36,414 bases of DNA from an uncultured Clostridia bacterium (GTDB lineage Bacteria; Bacillota; Clostridia; TANB77; CAG-508). The position numbers and the translations under genes were made by a program. The stretch covers positions 1-36,414 of the forward strand of contig CANRKJ010000025.1 in the NCBI GenBank assembly GCA_947631185.1, in the 5' to 3' direction. The stretch's first letter is position 1, and each line of letters starts with the position of its first letter. The notes below the pieces were generated by a model. That model did no database searches. It was not told the DNA's origin and worked only from the letters and a program-made list of their open reading frames with translations. This document shows positions 7,703-16,531 of the stretch, piece after piece.

Positions 7703-8215
7703 ATGTTAGAAATAAGACAAGAAAATAAAAATGATTATGAACAAGTATATAATGTTGTAAAAACAGCTTTTGAGAATGCTGAACATAGCGATGGAAATGA
7801 ACAAGATTTAGTTAACGATTTAAGAAAAAGCGATAGCTTTATTCCTGAACTTTCTTTAGTAGCTGTTAAAGATAATAAAATTGTAGGACATATTTTATTT
7901 ACTAAAATAAAAATAGGAAAATATGAGGAATTAGCTTTAGCTCCACTTGCAGTATTACCAAAATATCAAAGACAAGGAATAGGAAAAAAGTTAATTGAAA
8001 CTGGACATAAAATTGCAAAAGAATTAGGATATAATTATTCTATTGTATTAGGAAGTGAAAAGTATTATCCAAAGTTTGGTTATACTTCAGCAATAGACTA
8101 TGGAATAAAAGCACCTTTTGAAGTTCCAAATGAAAATTTTATGGCTATAAAATTAAAAGATACAGAAGTAGAAATAAAGGGTACTGTTCAATATGCAAAA
8201 GAATTTGGAATATAA
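7703..8215 (+). CDS. GNAT family N-acetyltransferase (YhbS-like)
   Basis: 170 residues. The GNAT acetyl-CoA motif appears as VLPKYQRQGIGKKLIETG (about 90-108), preceded by the LAPLAV beta strand, and YPKFGYTSA follows; together these match YhbS-like acetyltransferases. The N-terminal half (EQDLVNDLRKS, VAVKDNKIVGHILF) also fits. The acyl acceptor is unknown. AGGAG lies 7 bases before the ATG. A separate transcript is likely, since the tRNA terminator lies upstream. Confidence 0.88.
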   Translation: MLEIRQENKNDYEQVYNVVKTAFENAEHSDGNEQDLVNDLRKSDSFIPELSLVAVKDNKIVGHILFTKIKIGKYEELALAPLAVLPKYQRQGIGKKLIETGHKIAKELGYNYSIVLGSEKYYPKFGYTSAIDYGIKAPFEVPNENFMAIKLKDTEVEIKGTVQYAKEFGI

Positions 8216-8265
8216 AGTAAAGAAAGTCATACAAATTACAAGTAAAAAAATAAAGGAATTTAATT

Positions 8266-9033
8266 ATGGAAGAAAAAATATTTTATGATAGTGATAACAA
8301 TATTAAATTATTCGGAATACTTAATAAATCTAATAATGATAAAATTATTATAATGTGTCACGGAATTAGGGGAAATAAAGAAGAATGTGGTAGTTTTACA
8401 TATTTAGCGGAAAAACTACATCAAGAAGGATATAGTTCTTTCAGATTTGATTTTAATGGACATGGAGAGAGTAGTGGAAAAGATTTTGAAATGACAATTT
8501 CCAAAGAAATATCAGATCTTAAGAATACAATTAATATGCTTATAGAAAAAGGTTATAAAGAATTTGTATTATTAGGTGGAAGTTTTGGAGCTAGTATTGT
8601 CTCATTATTTCCATATAACGAATTTGATAACATAAAGGGTATCGTATTGTGGTATGGAGCTCTTAATTATGATTACATCAAATATGGAAACTTATTTACA
8701 GAGGAAAACAAAAAAGTTGCAGAGAATAATGGATTTTATATTTCAAAAAGTATAAATAGTGGAAAAGATTTTAAATTAGGATTGCAATTATTTAATGAAA
8801 TAGATAGGTATAAACCTTATGAAGAATTACAAAAATGTGATTTACCAAAATTATTTGTACATGGAGAAATAGATAGTGCTGTTCCATATAAATTATCAAA
8901 AGAAGTAGCAGAAATGTGTACTAATGCAAAATTTGAACTTATAGAAAATGGAGAGCATACATTTCAAAATTCAAAAGAAGCAATAGAAAAAGCTGTTGAT
9001 GTAACAATAAAGTTTATAAAAGAAACAATGTAG
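8266..9033 (+). CDS. Alpha/beta hydrolase (serine esterase-like)
   Basis: 255 residues. CHGIRGNKEE forms the oxyanion region, FDFNGHGESSG follows, and the nucleophile elbow is GGSFGAS, where Ser sits in GxSxG. The acid residue is in FVHGEIDSAVP and the base in ENGEHTF, giving a complete catalytic triad. The substrate is unknown; related proteins are carboxylesterases and acyl hydrolases. AAGGAA precedes the ATG. Its stop codon is the first three bases of a 21-bp tandem repeat, so the element lies flush against the gene end, but the C terminus looks complete. Confidence 0.85.
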   Translation: MEEKIFYDSDNNIKLFGILNKSNNDKIIIMCHGIRGNKEECGSFTYLAEKLHQEGYSSFRFDFNGHGESSGKDFEMTISKEISDLKNTINMLIEKGYKEFVLLGGSFGASIVSLFPYNEFDNIKGIVLWYGALNYDYIKYGNLFTEENKKVAENNGFYISKSINSGKDFKLGLQLFNEIDRYKPYEELQKCDLPKLFVHGEIDSAVPYKLSKEVAEMCTNAKFELIENGEHTFQNSKEAIEKAVDVTIKFIKETM

Positions 9034-9078
9034 ACAAAGGGACGGAGCTTTTAGACAAAGGGACGGAGCTTTTGTCTA
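9031..9078. repeat. Tandem 21-bp GGGACGGAG repeat with inverted ends
   Basis: TAGACAAAGGGACGGAGCTT starts at 9031 and again at 9052, and the second copy closes with TTTTGTCTA, the inverse of the TAGACAAA start. The unit can fold into a hairpin with the G-rich sequence in the loop. It looks like a dispersed repetitive extragenic element. Confidence 0.8.
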
Positions 9079-9121
9079 GCGAAAAAGTGTCAATAATTAA
9101 AAATATAAGGAGTGAAAAATA

Positions 9122-9790
9122 ATGGGAATATTTGATAAATTAAAAAAAGGAAAAAAGACAGAAGAAAAAAATCAAAATGAGATTTCTACACAGGGGTGGG
9201 ATGCTATTACAGAGGAGGCAGAAAGGATATATTTAGGGCAAAAAAATCCAAAACATTATGGAGCTTTAATTAAATGGAGATTAGGAGGACCAGACCCACT
9301 TGATGGAATAAGTGTATATGATGGTGGAGATTATTGGCATTTCGTAACTTATGGATTATCAGAACTTTATGAAAAAGAAAGTGAAGATAAAGAGTGGAGT
9401 GGTTACGGAATGGAATTTACTTTCAAATTGAAGAAAGATAACTACGAAAATGAAGAAATGGAAATTAAATGTATTTGTGGCTTATTACAACAAATTGCAA
9501 AAATTACATTTAATAATGGTGAAATATTTAATCCATATGAATATTTGTATACAGGACAAACCACAGGAATAGATTCAAAACAAATATCTAATATTACTGG
9601 ATTTATTACTATACCAGACACGAAATTCCAAACACTTAATACAGAAAATGGAAGAGTAGATTTTGTTGAATTTATTGGAGTAACAGATGCAGAGCTAAAA
9701 GCATTAAAAAATAAAGAAATAACGGTAAAAGAATTATACGAAAAAATTGGCTCTGATATAACAAATTATAACAGACAATCAGTTATATAA
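9122..9790 (+). CDS. Suppressor of fused (Sufu)-domain protein
   Basis: 222 residues. A short lysine-rich start (GIFDKLKKGKK) is followed from about residue 25 by a Sufu-like domain: WDAITEEAERIY, the LGGPDPLDGISVYDGGDYWHFVTYGLSELY block and the GMEFTFKLKK strand are typical of the bacterial family. Bacterial Sufu-domain proteins are often found as immunity proteins to polymorphic toxins or in stress contexts. No toxin gene is seen nearby, so the role here is open. GGAG precedes the ATG. Confidence 0.82.
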   Translation: MGIFDKLKKGKKTEEKNQNEISTQGWDAITEEAERIYLGQKNPKHYGALIKWRLGGPDPLDGISVYDGGDYWHFVTYGLSELYEKESEDKEWSGYGMEFTFKLKKDNYENEEMEIKCICGLLQQIAKITFNNGEIFNPYEYLYTGQTTGIDSKQISNITGFITIPDTKFQTLNTENGRVDFVEFIGVTDAELKALKNKEITVKELYEKIGSDITNYNRQSVI

Positions 9791-9850
9791 ATTTTGCAAT
9801 ACAAATATAAAAAATGCTTAAATTTAGGCAAGAACTCCCTATCTATCAGG

Positions 9851-9994
9851 GTAGAGGCAATCATTGGGCGCCCGCAAAATTCACATTTGAATTTATAACC
9901 AAGAATATGTAGGGGCGCTTATTGGGCGCCCGTAAAATTCACATTTATATTTATAACAAAAAATATGTAGGGGCGTTCATCGGACGCCCTCAAA
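9851..9994. repeat. 58-bp tandem repeat with GGGCGCCC palindrome
   Basis: Units start at 9851, 9909 and 9967 (GTAGRGGC...), a constant 58-bp period; the third is partial. Each unit holds GGGGCG-N5-7-GGGCGCCC, able to form a GC-rich hairpin, followed by an AT-rich spacer (AAAATTCACATTT, TTTATAAC). It stands out sharply against the AT-rich background and resembles repetitive extragenic elements dispersed in many bacterial genomes. It occupies the start of the 9791-10247 gene-free stretch. Confidence 0.88.
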
Positions 9995-10061
9995 TTGATA
10001 TAATCTTTATATAATTCTACTAATCGTTGATTTCCTCACAATAACAAAGTTGTGTGAGTAA

Positions 10062-10264
10062 TTTGATTTTGAATCATTTAAAAGAAAAGAAGGATTCAAT
10101 GATGTAGAAGTTATTTAGGAATTGACTAATACGAAATTATATAAATGTAAAAATGCAAGTAATACTGAATTAAAAAAGAAATATCATATTGGATTAGGGA
10201 ATCGAAAAGGAGGAAAAGCGGACAATTCGATGAATTGTCCGCTTTTCTTAATTTTTAATTTGTG
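10062..10264 (+). pseudogene. Possible decayed coding fragment
   Basis: One frame reads as ordinary protein-like sequence on both sides of a single in-frame TAG at 10116-10118: FDFESFKRKEGFNDVEVI before it and ELTNTKLYKCKNASNTELKK, KYHIGLGNRKGGKAD after it. It has no start codon or ribosome-binding site, and it runs into the hairpin at 10214. I do not recognise the parent family. The rest of the 9995-10061 stretch shows nothing. Confidence 0.35.
10214..10246. terminator. Perfect 15-bp hairpin, probable terminator for the minus-strand operon
   Basis: AAAAGCGGACAATTC and GAATTGTCCGCTTTT flank a GAT loop. On the minus strand it lies 1 base after the stop of the 10248-10643 gene and is followed by TTTT then CCTCCTTTT. 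It could also work on the plus strand. Confidence 0.75.
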
Positions 10265-10643
10265 ATAATTTTTTTCTTATACCAATTATCTTATTTTTAT
10301 AATTATTTATACTAATTTGATAATTTCTTATTTGTTGTCTATATAAGTTTTCTAATTCCTCTTTCTGAGCATTAGTCAAATCTTTTGTTAATTTATAGGC
10401 ATTTTCCTTATTAATTCCAATTTTTTCAAAATCATTCTGAATTTTTAATAGAATTGCTTTCTCTGGGTCTTGTTCAAATTTAAAAAAGGTGTTATTATTT
10501 CTGTTATTTTTATTACTATTTGTTGTTTCTGTTATATATTTAACATTATCTTTTTTAAATATATTTTTTATAAAATTTACTATTTTAGAAAGTAAACTAT
10601 AATTATTAGTAATTTCCAGATTTGTATTATTTGAACTCATCAT
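10248..10643 (-). CDS. Unrecognised 131-residue protein, partner of the HD-domain protein
   Basis: No family recognised. The N-terminal half is Asn-rich and low-complexity, with a short amphipathic stretch (SLLSKIVNFIKNIFKKD, about 17-33) that could touch membrane. The C-terminal half (from about residue 57) is helical and charged: ILLKIQNDFEKIGINKENAYKL, then KDLTNAQKEELENLYRQQI. A GGGGTGA ribosome-binding site lies 8 bases before the first of two ATGs. Only 17 bases separate it from the stop of the HD-domain gene, so both share one transcript. The terminator hairpin follows immediately. Base composition does not differ obviously from its neighbours. Confidence 0.7.
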   Translation of the reverse strand: MMSSNNTNLEITNNYSLLSKIVNFIKNIFKKDNVKYITETTNSNKNNRNNNTFFKFEQDPEKAILLKIQNDFEKIGINKENAYKLTKDLTNAQKEELENLYRQQIRNYQISINNYKNKIIGIRKKLSQIKN

Positions 10644-10660
10644 AATACTATCACCCCACT

Positions 10661-12658
10661 TTAATCATTATCATCTAAAGAGTGTTGATCTTTTGGTAAT
10701 TGTTCTTCATATTCTTCGGATAATTTTTTTGCCTGTGCCTCTGTATTTCTTACTTCTACGCGCCTTGTTGCATATCTTATCATTCTTTCCAAAAATTCAT
10801 TTCCACCACTAGCTTCATGAACCATTTTTTCATAAGCATCATCTCTTGGTTGATATATAGACTTTTGCTCTTTTATTCTTTCTAACATCTTTTCTCTATC
10901 TAGTCCACCATGAGCTTTTAGAATTTCTTTTATTACTTTAACTGGAACAAATCCTGCAACTCCACCTTCAGATTCTGCAAAATCTTTCAAGTTTCCTGTT
11001 TCCCAATCAGTAATTTGACCTATCTCATATTCTTCATAAGCCTCTAATCCATCTTCTCGAGGAGTACAATAATTAAAACTTGATGCTTGAATTGAATATT
11101 CTGTTCCATCTTTACATACTGCTATAGGTCGTTTTTCACCTAATGCTTGTGGTATAGAATCTTTTATAAATTGTTCAAAAGAATAATCTATATTTTGTTC
11201 AACTGCTGGTTTTACTGATTCTGGAAGTGATTTTATTATTTCTTCTACTTTATCATAAGCATATCTATATTCAGTATGAATATTAAACATATTTTGTAAT
11301 TTTTCTTTTTTAGAGCCATCTATTACTGTTTTTCCATTTGGTAATTTTCTTTTTGCCACTTCACTTTGAGCTCCTGCATCTGCCATACATAATTGTAATA
11401 ACATGTGATAATCATACTTAGTTGCATCATACAAAGGACTATATTTGCCAGACACCATTTTGGTTTTTACTTCTTCCATATCGACAGGAATTGAAATAGG
11501 ACCATCTTTAGTTCTAAAATCTGGCTCTTTTCCATGTGCAAGTGTATAAACAATATCTCTAATTTGATCTTTATTATATCCCATTGCTTCAAAATCATAT
11601 TTATTTTCTATTATTTTTTCAGCTATTGTATCTTTATCAATTTGCCTAACAAATTCGTGGTTTTGCATATATGGAGGCAAATCTGATTTATAACTAATAA
11701 AATCATCATGATGGGCAATGTAAAAACTTAATTGTGCAATTTCTTCTTCGCTATAACCTAATCTTTTTAATACAGGTTTTGCTACATCAGCAGAATGCTG
11801 TGCATGACCATAAAATACCTGTTGACCTGTTTTTGGATTAAATGATGCAACATCGGGTTTACCAATATCGTGGAAGAATGCTGCAACTCTCATTTTTATA
11901 AAATCATCTTGGCTTAGATGTTTTCTATCAATTCCCTCTACTGTTCTCAAAGTGTGTTCCCATAAATCATAACAATGATGAGAATTATTTTGCTCAAAAC
12001 CTACCATTCTTGCAACCTCAGGACCAAATTGTTTTTCTAATTTCTCAGGCGTTTTTGATAAGAAATAATCAACTACATTATCACTTGACAATGCTTTTTC
12101 GAATTCTTGTTTTCTGTCAATTTCAAACAACTTATCAATGTCTAATGGCTTGGTTAATTCTTTTTTTCCACCAATCACTTGTGCTATTCCATTCCATCCA
12201 TTATCAATATCAGGGACAAAATCTATTCCGTTAATAATAAAGGATTCTTTACTATTGTATTTGCTAATAAAAATATCATATTCACCGTTTTGGAGATTTT
12301 TATGTGTTATATCTATTTTATCATCAACTCTAAATCCATAATATTCTTGTCCTTGATCCATACCATCATGAATAACTAAATATTTGTTTCCTATTCTTAT
12401 TATTGTATCATAATCGTCAGTATCGAATCCATCTATATCATCATACCATGAATGTTGCATTTTTACAGATGTGCAATCACCTTGTTCTATTAAAAAATCT
12501 TTTAATAATTTCCATTCTTCTTCGGTCAAGTGAGCATTGACATCATCTTCATTTTGTGATAAAAATTTTAATTTTTGTTTTACAACTTCTTTTCTTTTTT
12601 CTTCTATTTGTTCTGCTAATTTTTGTATTTCTTTACGAAGTTTTTTTATTTCTTCCAT
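10661..12658 (-). CDS. HD-domain protein (putative phosphohydrolase), large and uncharacterised
   Basis: 665 residues from ATG 12658; AGGTGG (12665-12670) lies 6 bases upstream, which rules out the TTG at 12664. It starts with a Lys/Glu coiled coil (about 2-40), then an unknown alpha/beta region to about 215. The HD domain spans about 225-330: YDLWEHTLRT supplies His, FFHDIGKP supplies His263-Asp264, GHAQHSADVA adds His residues and YIAHHDD the last Asp, so the metal site looks complete. It resembles the HD domain of CCA-adding enzymes but no nucleotidyltransferase head is visible. The last 300 residues are unrecognised and end in a charged tail. Substrate unknown; a phosphomonoester, cyclic nucleotide or (p)ppGpp-type activity is possible by family. 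Confidence 0.8.
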   Translation of the reverse strand: MEEIKKLRKEIQKLAEQIEEKRKEVVKQKLKFLSQNEDDVNAHLTEEEWKLLKDFLIEQGDCTSVKMQHSWYDDIDGFDTDDYDTIIRIGNKYLVIHDGMDQGQEYYGFRVDDKIDITHKNLQNGEYDIFISKYNSKESFIINGIDFVPDIDNGWNGIAQVIGGKKELTKPLDIDKLFEIDRKQEFEKALSSDNVVDYFLSKTPEKLEKQFGPEVARMVGFEQNNSHHCYDLWEHTLRTVEGIDRKHLSQDDFIKMRVAAFFHDIGKPDVASFNPKTGQQVFYGHAQHSADVAKPVLKRLGYSEEEIAQLSFYIAHHDDFISYKSDLPPYMQNHEFVRQIDKDTIAEKIIENKYDFEAMGYNKDQIRDIVYTLAHGKEPDFRTKDGPISIPVDMEEVKTKMVSGKYSPLYDATKYDYHMLLQLCMADAGAQSEVAKRKLPNGKTVIDGSKKEKLQNMFNIHTEYRYAYDKVEEIIKSLPESVKPAVEQNIDYSFEQFIKDSIPQALGEKRPIAVCKDGTEYSIQASSFNYCTPREDGLEAYEEYEIGQITDWETGNLKDFAESEGGVAGFVPVKVIKEILKAHGGLDREKMLERIKEQKSIYQPRDDAYEKMVHEASGGNEFLERMIRYATRRVEVRNTEAQAKKLSEEYEEQLPKDQHSLDDND

Positions 12659-12703
12659 ACACAACCACCTTTTTATTAAAAATTTTTAAAATACATAGTA
12701 TAA

Positions 12704-12732
12704 ATTATATCATAAATTAAATGATAATGCAA
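12704..12732 (-). promoter_or_regulatory. Promoter of the HD-domain operon
   Basis: On the minus strand TTGCAT (12732-12727), 17-bp spacer, TATAAT (12709-12704). The leader to the ATG is about 40 bases. Confidence 0.7.
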
Positions 12733-12752
12733 CAATGATGCTACAATGCAAC
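12726..12752. promoter_or_regulatory. Possible operator: direct AATGCAAC repeats
   Basis: AATGCAAC occurs at 12726-12733 and 12745-12752, 19 bp apart start to start, with a partial copy (AATGATGC) between. The first copy overlaps the -35 box of the HD-domain operon. A repressor or activator site is plausible but unproven. Confidence 0.35.
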
Positions 12753-12807
12753 TTTTTCTATGTTTGACAAACCAATATAATTATTTCTAAAACAAAATAT
12801 ATATTTA

Positions 12808-12836
12808 TTGAATTTTTTTTTACAAAATTATATAAT
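12808..12836 (+). promoter_or_regulatory. Promoter of addA
   Basis: TTGAAT (12808-12813), 17-bp spacer, TATAAT (12831-12836); predicted start near 12843. Confidence 0.7.
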
Positions 12837-12866
12837 TAACAAAAATAATTTGAAAGGGAAAAAGTT

Positions 12867-15800
12867 ATGGGATGGACCAAAGAACAAAGTTCTGCAATAG
12901 AAAAAAGTGGATCTAATATTTTGGTAGCAGCAGGTGCTGGTAGTGGTAAAACTGCTGTTTTAGTTGAAAGAATAATAAAAAAAATAATAAATGAAGGTAT
13001 AGATATAGATAAATTATTAGTAGTTACTTTTACAAATGCTGCAGCAGTGGAGATGAGAGAAAGAATTCTGGATGTAATATATAAAAAGCTAGATGAAAAT
13101 CCTGATGATAAGAATTTAAAAAGACAAATTATATTACTACCTAGAGCAAATATTTGTACTATACATTCTTTTTGTTTAGATGTTATAAAAAATAATTTTT
13201 TTGAAATAGACATATCTTCAAATTTTAGAGTAGCTACAGAAGAAGAAATTTTCCTTATAAAACAAGATGTGTTGGATGATTTATTTGAAAAATATTATGA
13301 TGAGGAAAATGTGGATTTTATTAAATTGATAGATACATATACTGGATACAAGGGAGATGAACCATTAAAAGATATTATTTTAAAAATATATAATTTCATA
13401 CAAAGTTTCCCTTATCCAGAAAAATGGCTTGATGAAAAAATAGAATTATTTAATCAGGTTAATAAAAAAGATGATGATTTTGGAAAAACAATATGGGGAA
13501 GTATTTTATTAAAAGAATTTGGTGAAAGAGTAGAAGAAGGAATTAATAGTTTAAAAATTGTATATAAAAAATTACAACATTTTACTGAATTAGATAAATG
13601 TAATAAAATTTTAAAAAATAATATAGAAATCTTAGAAAACTTGAAAGAAAAGACAAAAATAGGGTGGGATTCTACTTATGAAACTGCAATGCAATTCGAT
13701 TTTGGAAGATGGTCTGATGATAAGAATATTTCTTTAGAAATTAAAGATGAAGCTAAAAATATAAGAACAGTGGTCAGAAAAAAAATAAATGATTCTATAT
13801 CAGAAATATTATTATATGATTCAGAAGAAGCATATAAAGATATTTTCTTAATGTATGATATATTAGATAAATTAAAAAAAGTTATTTTAGATTTTGGATT
13901 TGAATTTTCAAAAAAGAAAAAAGAAAAAAATATAATAGATTTTAATGATATTGAACATTATGCATTAAAAATATTAGTCAAAGAGAAAGATGGAAAATAT
14001 TTTCCTACAGAAGTTGCAAAAAGATATCAAAATAAATTTGATGAAATAGCTATAGATGAATACCAAGATAGTAATAAAGTACAAGAAGAAATATTATCCA
14101 AAGTATCAAGAGGAAATAATATTTATATGGTTGGTGATGTAAAACAAAGTATATATAAATTTCGACAAGCATGTCCAGATTTATTTTTGAATAAATATTA
14201 TAATTATTCTTCAGATGGAAATGATTTAGGATTGAAAATTCAACTGTTTAAAAACTTTAGAAGCAAAAAAAATATTTTAGATATTACTAATGAAGTATTT
14301 AAAAATATTATGAGTGAGGAACTAGGAGAAATAGATTATAATGAGAATGAGTATTTAAATTATATGGCTAATTATCAAGATATAGAAGATGGATTGGGGA
14401 AATCAGAAATTGATATTATAGACTTATATGATAATGAAGAGCAAATAAAAGATGATAATTTTGAAGATGATACAGATAAATTTTTAGAAAAAGAAGAGAT
14501 AGAAGCTAAATATGTTGCAAATAAAATTTTAAAAATAATGAATTCTAATTTTAAAATTCAAGATAAAAATGATGGAATAAGAAATTTAAAATATAGAGAT
14601 ATTGTTATTTTACTTCGTTCACCCGGAAGTATAGCTTCTATTTATGAAAAAGAGTTATTAAGAAATGGGATTCCTGTTTATTCAGATGTGTCAGATGAAT
14701 ATTTAGATACAATAGAAATTCAAACTATAGTTAATTTGTTAAAAATATTAGATAATCCTACTGATGATATTTCCTTAGTAAGTATACTAAGAAGTTATAT
14801 AGGTGGTTTTACAGACAATGAATTAGTGGAAATACGTTTAATTGATAGAAATTGCAGTTTTTATGAAAGTTTGAATAAATATTCTGAAGCAGAAGAGGAT
14901 AATAAATTATCATTAAAAACAAAGAAATTTTTAGATAGCATTGAAAAGTGGAGAAAATATAGTGAATATTATGGTGTATCTGAACTTTTATGGAAAATTT
15001 ATTTAGAAACAGGATATTATAATTATGTAGGATTAATGGTTAATGGAAAATTAAGGCAATCAAATTTGAAGATGTTATTAGAAAGAGCCAAAAGCTATGA
15101 AAAAACTAGTTATAAAGGATTATATAATTTTATTAGATTTATTGATAAAATGAAATTAGGAAAAAATGATTTTGCTTCAGCTAAAGTAATTAGTGAAAAT
15201 GATGATGTTGTTAGAATTATGAGTATCCATAAAAGTAAAGGTTTAGAATTTCCATTAGTGTTTTTAAGTAGCACTTCAAAACATATAAATTTTGAAGATT
15301 TAAAAAATAATATTTTACTTCATCAAAATATTGGATTAGGTCCAGATTATATAAATTATGACAGAAGAATAAGATTTTCTACAGCTGCTAAACATTCTAT
15401 AAAACTAAAGTCGAAAGAAGAGACTATATCTGAAGAGATGAGAGTTTTATATGTGGCATTAACAAGAGCAAGAGAAAAGTTGATTATTACTGGTATATCA
15501 AAAAATTATAGAAAAGAAATTGAAAAAAAGGAAGATCAATTATCTATATATAAACAAACTGATGAAAAAATAAATCCTTTACTTATAAAAAAATATACAT
15601 CTTATTTAGAGTGGTTTGAACTGGTATATTTAAAATCTAATAAATTTAGAGATTATATAAACTTTAACATAATAAACAAAAATGAATTTCTTAATGATGT
15701 CAATAAAGAGGAAAATACAAATAATAAAGATGTTTTAGATTTTTCTACTTATAATAATTTTATAGATATAGAAAAAGCTTTAAATTGGGAATACCCTAAT

Positions 15801-16442
15801 ATTGAAGATACAAAACTTCCTATAAAAAGTTCAGTTAGCATGATTAAAGAGATGAAAAATGGAAATGTTTTTAAAGAAGATGTGGGGTTAGCAAGTGTAG
15901 AGCCTGAATTTCTAAAGGAAAATAAAGATGTATTAACTAGTAAAGAGAAAGGTACATTAGTACATTTAGTATTACAAAAAATTGATTTAAGAAAACAATA
16001 TTCAAGAAATGAGCTAAAAGAATTTCTTGATAATTTGTTAGCAAATGGAATTATAAATAGTGTACAAAGATATAATATAGATGAATCCAAAATATATAAT
16101 TTTTTATGTTCTGATTTTGTTTCAAATATAAGAAATGCAAAGAAAATTGATAGAGAAAAAGCTTTTTGTACTAAGATAAATGCAAATGAATTTTTAGATA
16201 ATAAAAATGATAACAGTGAAATTTTAATTCAAGGTATAATTGATTTATATTATATTGATAATTTAGATAGAGTTATATTAGTAGATTATAAAACTGATTA
16301 TGTGGAAGAAGAGTTTGAACTAATAGAAAAATATAAAATTCAATTAGAATTATATAAAAAGGCTTTGGAAAACGCATTAAGTCAAAAGGTCTATAAAACA
16401 TATATATATTCAATTTATTTAGAAAAAGCTATACAGATATAA
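12867..16442 (+). CDS. addA: Helicase-exonuclease AddAB, subunit AddA
   Basis: 1191 residues, family length. UvrD-like helicase motifs are in order: Walker A AGAGSGKT (22-29), VTFTNAAAVEMRERI (Ia), the IDEYQDSN Walker B, GDVKQSIYKFRQA (III), IMSIHKSKGLEFPLVFL (V) and VLYVALTRAREKLIITG (VI). A C-terminal PD-(D/E)XK nuclease is intact: GTLVHLVLQKI, then IQGIIDLYY and LVDYKTDYVEEE. AddAB processes double-strand breaks up to Chi sites for RecA loading. Usually addB lies directly upstream; here the upstream gene is the divergent HD-domain operon, so addB must be elsewhere or absent. GAAAGGG precedes the ATG. Confidence 0.96.
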   Translation: MGWTKEQSSAIEKSGSNILVAAGAGSGKTAVLVERIIKKIINEGIDIDKLLVVTFTNAAAVEMRERILDVIYKKLDENPDDKNLKRQIILLPRANICTIHSFCLDVIKNNFFEIDISSNFRVATEEEIFLIKQDVLDDLFEKYYDEENVDFIKLIDTYTGYKGDEPLKDIILKIYNFIQSFPYPEKWLDEKIELFNQVNKKDDDFGKTIWGSILLKEFGERVEEGINSLKIVYKKLQHFTELDKCNKILKNNIEILENLKEKTKIGWDSTYETAMQFDFGRWSDDKNISLEIKDEAKNIRTVVRKKINDSISEILLYDSEEAYKDIFLMYDILDKLKKVILDFGFEFSKKKKEKNIIDFNDIEHYALKILVKEKDGKYFPTEVAKRYQNKFDEIAIDEYQDSNKVQEEILSKVSRGNNIYMVGDVKQSIYKFRQACPDLFLNKYYNYSSDGNDLGLKIQLFKNFRSKKNILDITNEVFKNIMSEELGEIDYNENEYLNYMANYQDIEDGLGKSEIDIIDLYDNEEQIKDDNFEDDTDKFLEKEEIEAKYVANKILKIMNSNFKIQDKNDGIRNLKYRDIVILLRSPGSIASIYEKELLRNGIPVYSDVSDEYLDTIEIQTIVNLLKILDNPTDDISLVSILRSYIGGFTDNELVEIRLIDRNCSFYESLNKYSEAEEDNKLSLKTKKFLDSIEKWRKYSEYYGVSELLWKIYLETGYYNYVGLMVNGKLRQSNLKMLLERAKSYEKTSYKGLYNFIRFIDKMKLGKNDFASAKVISENDDVVRIMSIHKSKGLEFPLVFLSSTSKHINFEDLKNNILLHQNIGLGPDYINYDRRIRFSTAAKHSIKLKSKEETISEEMRVLYVALTRAREKLIITGISKNYRKEIEKKEDQLSIYKQTDEKINPLLIKKYTSYLEWFELVYLKSNKFRDYINFNIINKNEFLNDVNKEENTNNKDVLDFSTYNNFIDIEKALNWEYPNIEDTKLPIKSSVSMIKEMKNGNVFKEDVGLASVEPEFLKENKDVLTSKEKGTLVHLVLQKIDLRKQYSRNELKEFLDNLLANGIINSVQRYNIDESKIYNFLCSDFVSNIRNAKKIDREKAFCTKINANEFLDNKNDNSEILIQGIIDLYYIDNLDRVILVDYKTDYVEEEFELIEKYKIQLELYKKALENALSQKVYKTYIYSIYLEKAIQI

Positions 16443-16458
16443 ATAAAAATTTATACTA

Positions 16459-16487
16459 TTTACAAAAAAACAGAAATATTATATAAT
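16459..16487 (+). promoter_or_regulatory. Promoter of the 16532 membrane protein gene
   Basis: TTTACA (16459-16464), 17-bp spacer, TATAAT (16482-16487). Confidence 0.7.
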
Positions 16488-16531
16488 TAGAATGTAAAAT
16501 TATAGAAAAATAGTTAATTTTGGAGGTTTAT

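Noticed and set aside
9851-9994. CRISPR array
   Set aside because: The 58-bp units have similar spacers rather than unique ones, and no cas gene is in the window.
10661-12658. CCA-adding enzyme
   Set aside because: The HD domain resembles that of CCA-adding enzymes but no nucleotidyltransferase head domain with its GxDxD motif is seen.
15749-16090. Minus-strand gene of 113 residues
   Set aside because: It lies wholly inside addA in the opposite strand and reflects A/T-rich codon use; it has no ribosome-binding site or family match.
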